Part shown: in pieces, positions 32,178 through 36,833 of the stretch | How the letters are laid out: the number at the start of each line of letters is the position of its first letter | How positions within the stretch are numbered: the stretch's first letter is position 1 | From: Bradyrhizobium macuxiense | GTDB lineage: Bacteria > Pseudomonadota > Alphaproteobacteria > Rhizobiales > Xanthobacteraceae | Length of the DNA: 36,833 nucleotides | Reading direction: 5' to 3' | Assembly (NCBI RefSeq): GCF_001542415.1 | Contig: NZ_LNCU01000123.1 | Location: 2,347 to 39,179 of the forward strand | Position numbers and translations under genes: made by a program | Notes under the pieces: model-generated | Told to the model about the DNA's origin: nothing | Databases searched by the model: none | The model's input: the letters and a program-made list of their open reading frames with translations, nothing else

Positions 32178-33995
32178 ATGGGCATTCTCCGTGTCTCGAT
32201 CGCACTACTCCTAGTTCTGTCATCGATTTCGGCCCAGGCCGGAACGCCGCCTCCCGCCGATGAGGCCTTCCGGTTGAAAGTCACCCGCGACGAGGCCGGA
32301 CTGACGCTCGGCTGGACGATCGGAGCCGGCAGCTATCTCTATCGAGCGATGATCGCCGCAAAGGACGCGATGCCTCCGGGCGCGACGATCAAGATGAGCA
32401 CGTCTCGGGGAGAACCCAAAGACGATCCGGACTTCGGTCTTCAGGAAGTCTACCACGACACGGCGAAGGCCGAGATCGCGTCCGCCGATCTGCAAGGTCT
32501 GAACGAAATCGTCGTTACCTATCAGGGCTGCGCGGAACAATATCACATCTGCTACCCACCGATCCTCAAGACGATCGATCTGCGGGCGTTGGCGATCAAG
32601 GTCCGCGACCGCGCCGACTCGTCCGCCACCTCCTCGTCATTCGTAGACACCCCGCAGGACATCTCCGGCGGACCAGGCCAGGGCGGTTCGATCGGCTCCA
32701 CCTTCGGCTCGGCAACAGACCTCTCCTCCTGGGTCACACTCGGCGGCATGCTGGCCACCTTCTTCGGCTTCGGTCTCCTGCTGTCATTCTCTCCATGCAC
32801 GTTCCCGATGGTGCCGATTTTCTTCGGATTGCTGGCCCGTTCGGAGGGGCGCCCGTCCGGCATGCGAGGACTGGGCCTCGCAATCGCGTTCGTCGGGGCA
32901 TCGGCGGCCGCGTATTCATTGCTCGGCGCCTTCTCAGCGTGGTCAGGCTCCGGAGAGAATCTTCAGGTCCTGCTTCAGACACCAGTCGCGATCGGTATCA
33001 TGAGCACGGTGCTCGTCGTCTTCGCGCTGTCGATGTTCGGGCTCTTCGAAATCCGATTGCCGGCTGGCCTGATCGACAGGATCTCGGGCCAGGTTGCTGC
33101 TGAAGGTCGCAGTCCGATCGCCGCGGCGCTGGCGCTCGGTTTCGGCTCCGCGCTGATCGCGGGTCCCTGCGTGACACCTCCGCTCGCCACAGCCCTGCTC
33201 TATGTCGCGCGGACGGGCGAGGTCGCTAGGGGTATGGCAGCCCTTTTCATCTTCGGCGTCGGCATGGGCGTGCCGCTCCTGGTGTTCGGCGCGCTCGGAC
33301 CGCGCTTCCTGCCGAAGCCCGGTCCCTGGCTCGTGCGCATGCGCGAGCTGTTCGGCTTCGTCATGCTGGGCCTCGCGATCTGGATGGTATCGCGTGTCTT
33401 GAGCGAGTGGCTGACCTTGCAGCTGTGGGGAGCGCTCACGATCGGACTGGCGATCTATTTCGGCCTGCTGTTTCTGAAGACCGAAGGCCTCAAACGTATT
33501 GCCTGGGCGGCCCCGGCTTCGCTCGCACTGCTGGTCAGCTCGACGCTTCTGATCGGCTCGGCGGGCGACGGCAACGCCATGGCGACGCGCCTCCTCGACA
33601 ACTTCGGCTTGCTCCGTCCCGTCGCGGAGAACGGCCCCGCAGTGATCAGGTCCATGGACGGATTGAAACGCGAGCTCGCCGCCGCCCGCGCCGACGGCAA
33701 GCCCATGATGGTCGACGTCTCGGCCGACTGGTGCGTCGAATGCCGCCTCATGGACACGGTTCTGCGCAGGCTCGACATCCGCAAGCAGCTCGAGGCTTTC
33801 CGCACGGTGCGCGCGGACGTCACCGCGGTCGATACAGAGAGCCGCGCCCTGATGCAGCATTTCAAGATCGTCGGCCCACCGACCATCCTTCTGTTCGGCC
33901 CGCACGAGGACGGCGATCCGACGGAGAAGATCGTCGGCGCGGTCGATGCGGACGCCCTGCTCGCGAAATTGTCAACCGTCGCGGCCGCCGACTGA
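32178..33995 (+). CDS. dsbD: Protein-disulfide reductase DsbD
   Basis: Carries electrons from cytoplasmic thioredoxin across the inner membrane to periplasmic thiol proteins. The 605-residue protein has a signal peptide (about 1-21). The alpha domain has Cys118 and Cys125 in YQGCAEQYHICYPP. The eight-helix beta domain has Cys207 (FSPCTFPMVP) and Cys331 (AGPCVTPPL). The C-terminal thioredoxin-like gamma domain has DWCVEC (Cys519 and Cys522). All six redox cysteines are present. It is divergent from the two-component system and is followed at 31 bases by a DsbA-like gene in the same direction. Confidence 0.93.
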   Translation: MGILRVSIALLLVLSSISAQAGTPPPADEAFRLKVTRDEAGLTLGWTIGAGSYLYRAMIAAKDAMPPGATIKMSTSRGEPKDDPDFGLQEVYHDTAKAEIASADLQGLNEIVVTYQGCAEQYHICYPPILKTIDLRALAIKVRDRADSSATSSSFVDTPQDISGGPGQGGSIGSTFGSATDLSSWVTLGGMLATFFGFGLLLSFSPCTFPMVPIFFGLLARSEGRPSGMRGLGLAIAFVGASAAAYSLLGAFSAWSGSGENLQVLLQTPVAIGIMSTVLVVFALSMFGLFEIRLPAGLIDRISGQVAAEGRSPIAAALALGFGSALIAGPCVTPPLATALLYVARTGEVARGMAALFIFGVGMGVPLLVFGALGPRFLPKPGPWLVRMRELFGFVMLGLAIWMVSRVLSEWLTLQLWGALTIGLAIYFGLLFLKTEGLKRIAWAAPASLALLVSSTLLIGSAGDGNAMATRLLDNFGLLRPVAENGPAVIRSMDGLKRELAAARADGKPMMVDVSADWCVECRLMDTVLRRLDIRKQLEAFRTVRADVTAVDTESRALMQHFKIVGPPTILLFGPHEDGDPTEKIVGAVDADALLAKLSTVAAAD

Positions 33996-34026
33996 CACCA
34001 TCAACGACCCGAAAGGAACGCAAGAC

Positions 34027-34674
34027 ATGCTGCACACCATCTCCCGACGCACGCTCGCCCAGATCTTCGCAATCGCCGGCGCGCGCTATCTCATTGGTCC
34101 GGCGCGCGCCGCAGACGAGCCCACGGAAGCGGACGTGTCGCGCGAAGCCATCCTCCATGATCCCGCGGCACCGACGACCGGAAATCCGAAGGGCGATCTG
34201 ACCATCGTGGTGTTCTTCGACTACAACTGCCCCTACTGCAAGCAGTCGGAGCCCGAGCTTCAGCGACTGGTCAAGACCGACGGCAAGATCCGGCTGGTCT
34301 ACAAGGACTGGCCTATCCTCACCGAAGCATCGATCAAGGGGGCGCAATGGGCGTTGGCGGCGAAGTACCAGGACCGCTACGACGATGCGCACTTCGCGAT
34401 GATGGGCATCCCCGGACCGAAGATTCCCGCGGAGCGAATGCGGGAGGCGATCGCGAAGTCGGGCGTCGACATGGATCGGCTCGATGCCGATCTCCAGACC
34501 CACGCCGGCGAGATCACCACGCTGCTCAGGCGCAACCTCGCCCAGGCGGACTCGCTGGGCCTGATGGGAACACCGGCCTACATCGTCGGACAGTACCGGG
34601 TGACATCGGCCCTGAACTACGAAGGCTTCAAGCGCGTTGCCGCGGATGCGCGCGCACGCGCGGCGAAGAAGTGA
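34027..34674 (+). CDS. DsbA/Com1-type thiol:disulfide oxidoreductase
   Basis: A 215-residue periplasmic protein from the ATG at 34027 behind AAAGGAA. A thioredoxin fold with an inserted helical domain has active site Cys68-Pro-Tyr-Cys71 (YNCPYCKQSEPEL) and the cis-Pro loop in GLMGTPAYIVG. The N-terminus HTISRRTLAQIFAIAGARYL has twin arginines before a hydrophobic stretch and AADE after it. It may therefore be exported folded by Tat, unusual for this family. It sits 31 bases behind dsbD and could be its partner, acting as isomerase or reductase, or as an oxidase. It belongs to the BdbD/ScsC-like branch. Confidence 0.9.
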   Translation: MLHTISRRTLAQIFAIAGARYLIGPARAADEPTEADVSREAILHDPAAPTTGNPKGDLTIVVFFDYNCPYCKQSEPELQRLVKTDGKIRLVYKDWPILTEASIKGAQWALAAKYQDRYDDAHFAMMGIPGPKIPAERMREAIAKSGVDMDRLDADLQTHAGEITTLLRRNLAQADSLGLMGTPAYIVGQYRVTSALNYEGFKRVAADARARAAKK

Positions 34675-34705
34675 GCGGCGAGCAGGCCGTCATCAAACGA
34701 AGGAG

Positions 34706-36319
34706 CTACTGATCCTGATTCTGGACTTGTTGCGACGGCAAATGCACCGCCTTTGCCAAGGCCCGCGCCGCCTCTCCCGGAGAAGCCTTGTCGGTGTCGC
34801 CGTCGACCATGAGGTTGGCGGCGCGCATCGCCTCAACCGAAACCGAGCCGACAAGAGGAGCAAGTGCTCGCTTCAACCGCGCATCGGCGGCGCGCTTTGG
34901 CGCGATGAGGATCAGCGCGTCGTAGGACGGTATTGCATGCTTCGGGTCGGCCAGCACGAGAAGATCCTGCGCCGCGATACGTCCGTCGCTGGAGAATGCG
35001 GAGATGACGTCGACCTCGCCGGATTCAAGGGCGTGATACATCATCGTCGGGTTGAACGAGCGTCGCGCTTTGAACGACAGGCCATAGGCACTCTTCAGCG
35101 AGCTCCATTCCGGTCGTCCCAGGAACTCAAGATCATCGCCGATGGTGAGTTGAGAAGCAACGCGGGCGAGATCGGCGATCGACGTGATGTTCAGCTCCCG
35201 CGCTCGTTCTCGTCTCATCGCGAGAACGTAGGCGTTCTCGAAGCCGACCGCGCCGAGCACCGTGACGCCGCGCTCTGCTTTCATCCAGCGAACAATCTCC
35301 GCCTGCATCTTTTCGCGCGGCGGCGTATCGGTGCGGCCGATGACATTGCGCCAGAGCGTTCCGGAGTAATCGACGTAAGCATCGATGTCATCGTGAGCCA
35401 ACGCGCGAAAAGCGATGGCCGAACCGAGCCCGTCCTTGCGCATCACGCCGGCTCCCTCGGCCTTCAGTCGATCACCCATCAGATCCGCCAGGATGAACTG
35501 TTCGGAAAAGCTCTTCGCGCCGATCGTATAGGTTGCGGTTTCGTTCGAGAGCAGCGGCGCGAGGCCGGCGAGCGTACCCAGGGCAAGCCCGGCGATACCG
35601 AACGCCACGCGCTTCCTGCTGCGTTCGGACGCGCCCGTCTCCACAAGGCTGAGAAAAAGATCGGTGACCAGAGCAAGCCCGGCGGCAGCAACGCAGCCGA
35701 ACAACACAGAAACCCAGTTCTCGGTCTGCAATCCCGTAAAGATGTAATTGCCGAGGCTGGTTTGGCCGACGGGCGTCGACAGCGTGGCAGCTCCGATCGT
35801 CCATACAGCGGCAGTCCGCACCCCCGCCATGATGACAGGCGTGGCGAGCGGCGCCTTGACGCGCATCAGAATCTGCTGCGTCGTCATACCGACGCCTTCC
35901 GCCGCTTCGACGATGGCAGGACTAACGCCGTTCAGGCCGACCACGCCGTTGCGCAGAATCGGAAGCATCGCGTAGAGCGTCAATGCAATCAGCGTCGGCA
36001 GGAATCCGAGCGCGGGGATGCCGAAGCCGAACAGCCGCACGGTCAGTGTCGAGAGCGCAAGGAGCAGAGGATAGAAAAGGGCGAGCAGCGCAAGCCCCGG
36101 TATCGTCTGGATCAGGCCCGCGATGGCAAGTACCAGCGCGCGCAGCCACGGTCGATCGGCGGCGAGGGCAGCCAGCGGCAGGCTGACGAGAAGCCCAAGC
36201 CCCAGCGCCGTTGCGCAAAGCACGATGTGTGGCGTGAGATAGGTCGGAAGCAGACGCCAGGCGTCGAACAAGGCGTCTAATTGGGCACCGGACAGCAGCT
36301 CTGCGCCAACATCAGGCAC
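34706..36319 (-). CDS. Osmoprotectant-type ABC transporter: permease fused to substrate-binding domain (OpuBC-like)
   Basis: One polypeptide of 537 residues from the GTG at 36319 (a TTG eight codons earlier is also possible). The N-terminal part (about 1-240) is a six-helix permease with the EAA-type loop GVSPAIVEAAEGVGMTTQQI. After a further helix (about 240-260), the C-terminal part (about 265-520) is a periplasmic OpuAC-type binding domain starting TYTIGAKSFSEQFILADLMG and containing AYVDYSGTLWRNV. The fusion displays the binding protein on the membrane, as in some betaine/choline/carnitine systems. Its start overlaps the stop of the ATPase gene, so both are co-translated. The ligand is probably a quaternary amine, by family. 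Confidence 0.88.
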   Translation of the reverse strand: MPDVGAELLSGAQLDALFDAWRLLPTYLTPHIVLCATALGLGLLVSLPLAALAADRPWLRALVLAIAGLIQTIPGLALLALFYPLLLALSTLTVRLFGFGIPALGFLPTLIALTLYAMLPILRNGVVGLNGVSPAIVEAAEGVGMTTQQILMRVKAPLATPVIMAGVRTAAVWTIGAATLSTPVGQTSLGNYIFTGLQTENWVSVLFGCVAAAGLALVTDLFLSLVETGASERSRKRVAFGIAGLALGTLAGLAPLLSNETATYTIGAKSFSEQFILADLMGDRLKAEGAGVMRKDGLGSAIAFRALAHDDIDAYVDYSGTLWRNVIGRTDTPPREKMQAEIVRWMKAERGVTVLGAVGFENAYVLAMRRERARELNITSIADLARVASQLTIGDDLEFLGRPEWSSLKSAYGLSFKARRSFNPTMMYHALESGEVDVISAFSSDGRIAAQDLLVLADPKHAIPSYDALILIAPKRAADARLKRALAPLVGSVSVEAMRAANLMVDGDTDKASPGEAARALAKAVHLPSQQVQNQDQ

Positions 36320-36833
36320 TGGCAGGTCCGTTCCTGGCCGCAAGGGCGGCGATACGCTCCGCCTGTCGTCTCGGCACTTCCATCAAGGCGGCAACGTCGG
36401 GATCGTCAGAACCCATCATCAGAGTATGCGGTGTGTCGTCGGCAAGCACGTGGCCGTTCTTCATGACGACGATCCGATCGGCCATCAGCACGGCTTCCTG
36501 GATGTCATGAGTGACCATCAGGGTCGTGATGCCGAACCGGTCGTGCAACTCGCGGTAGGAGGACCCCAGGCTGTCGCGGGTGACCGGATCGAGCGCCCCC
36601 AACGGCTCGTCCATCAGAACGATGCGCGGCCGGGCGGCGATTGCACGTGCGACGCCAACCCGTTGGCGCTGACCTCCGGACAACATGTGTGGAAAGCGGT
36701 TCGCGTAGTCCTGCGGCAGATCGACCATATCCAGCATCTCGGCCACCTGCGTTTCGATCTCGTTCGCCTTCCAGCCAAGCAGCCTGAGCGTCACGGCAAT
36801 GTTGTCGGCAACCCGCATGTGCGGGAACAAGCC
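36312..36833 (-). CDS. ABC transporter ATP-binding protein, OpuBA-like (cut by window edge)
   Basis: The C-terminal 173 codons of an ABC ATPase. Visible are the Q-loop neighbourhood GLFPHMRVADNIAV, the signature LSGGQRQRVGVARAIA, Walker B IVLMDEPLGALD, the D-loop, and the switch His in LMVTHDIQEAV. A short C-terminal tail rather than a CBS pair follows (MEVPRRQAERIAAL). The Walker A motif lies beyond the right edge. The stop overlaps the start of the permease-binding fusion. It energises that transporter. Confidence 0.93.
   Translation of the reverse strand, partial: GLFPHMRVADNIAVTLRLLGWKANEIETQVAEMLDMVDLPQDYANRFPHMLSGGQRQRVGVARAIAARPRIVLMDEPLGALDPVTRDSLGSSYRELHDRFGITTLMVTHDIQEAVLMADRIVVMKNGHVLADDTPHTLMMGSDDPDVAALMEVPRRQAERIAALAARNGPASA

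Noticed and set aside
34706..36343. Considered splitting the OpuBC-like protein into separate permease and binding-protein genes
   Set aside because: A single uninterrupted frame joins both domains through a transmembrane linker, a known fusion architecture.

Overview
The window looks like chromosomal DNA of a GC-rich alphaproteobacterium of the Bradyrhizobium type. The evidence is high GC with strongly GC-ending codons, a minC-minD pair preceded by a TTAA-N7-TTAA CtrA-type site, many small secreted proteins, and protein families frequent in rhizobia (GT87 glycosyltransferases, FkbM methyltransferase, IpdAB-like CoA-transferase, TTC38-like TPR protein). The genus is inferred from general protein character, not from a marker gene. 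No rRNA, tRNA, CRISPR array or intact insertion sequence was seen.

Layout. 1-882: minC and the start of minD (cell-division site placement), transcribed leftward. 1078-3350: a small Cys-rich secreted protein, a TetR gene broken by two single-base frameshifts, and a solitary pstS with a good Pho box in front and an intrinsic terminator behind. 4022-7745: a 54-residue zinc-ribbon protein and an MdtC-like RND efflux permease without an adjacent adaptor. 7813-11963: two small proteins, a tandem pair of GT87 (DUF2029) membrane glycosyltransferases overlapping by ATGA, and a convergent FkbM-type methyltransferase. 12180-18899: a compact catabolic operon on the minus strand (Rieske oxygenase alpha and beta, enoyl-CoA hydratase/isomerase, SDR dehydrogenase, HSL-type esterase, AMP-forming CoA ligase), divergent from a TetR regulator. 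A perfect 16-bp palindrome lies between the two.

18945-22718 is a hydrolase-rich island: a membrane-anchored serine hydrolase, a secreted alpha/beta hydrolase, an SGNH esterase and an ICMT-like methyltransferase. Between the last two lies the 3' tail of a second copy of the membrane-anchored hydrolase. 22902-23882 holds a secreted peptide made of PIGK/PVGK pentapeptides and an exported protein of unknown function. 24027-26397: a ChrR-like cupin protein and an IpdAB-like CoA-transferase pair. 26443-30049: a 28-codon fossil of a Cys/Met-metabolism PLP enzyme, then an MFS transporter and a TPR protein, divergent from an AraC regulator.

30095-34674: an OmpR/QseC-type two-component system divergent from DsbD and a DsbA-like oxidoreductase. 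The intergenic region carries a PmrA/QseB-like CTTAAG-N5-CTTAAG repeat, so the sensor system probably controls itself and the thiol-redox pair. 34706-36833: an osmoprotectant-type (OpuBC) ABC system with permease fused to binding protein, and its ATPase, which runs off the right edge.

The strongest candidate for an undescribed system is the 12180-18899 operon. It combines a Rieske ring-hydroxylating oxygenase with CoA ligation and a PaaG-like isomerase, and it has no electron-transfer partner in the cluster. Two gene-tail fossils (21943-22137 and 26443-26529) record past deletions or insertions.
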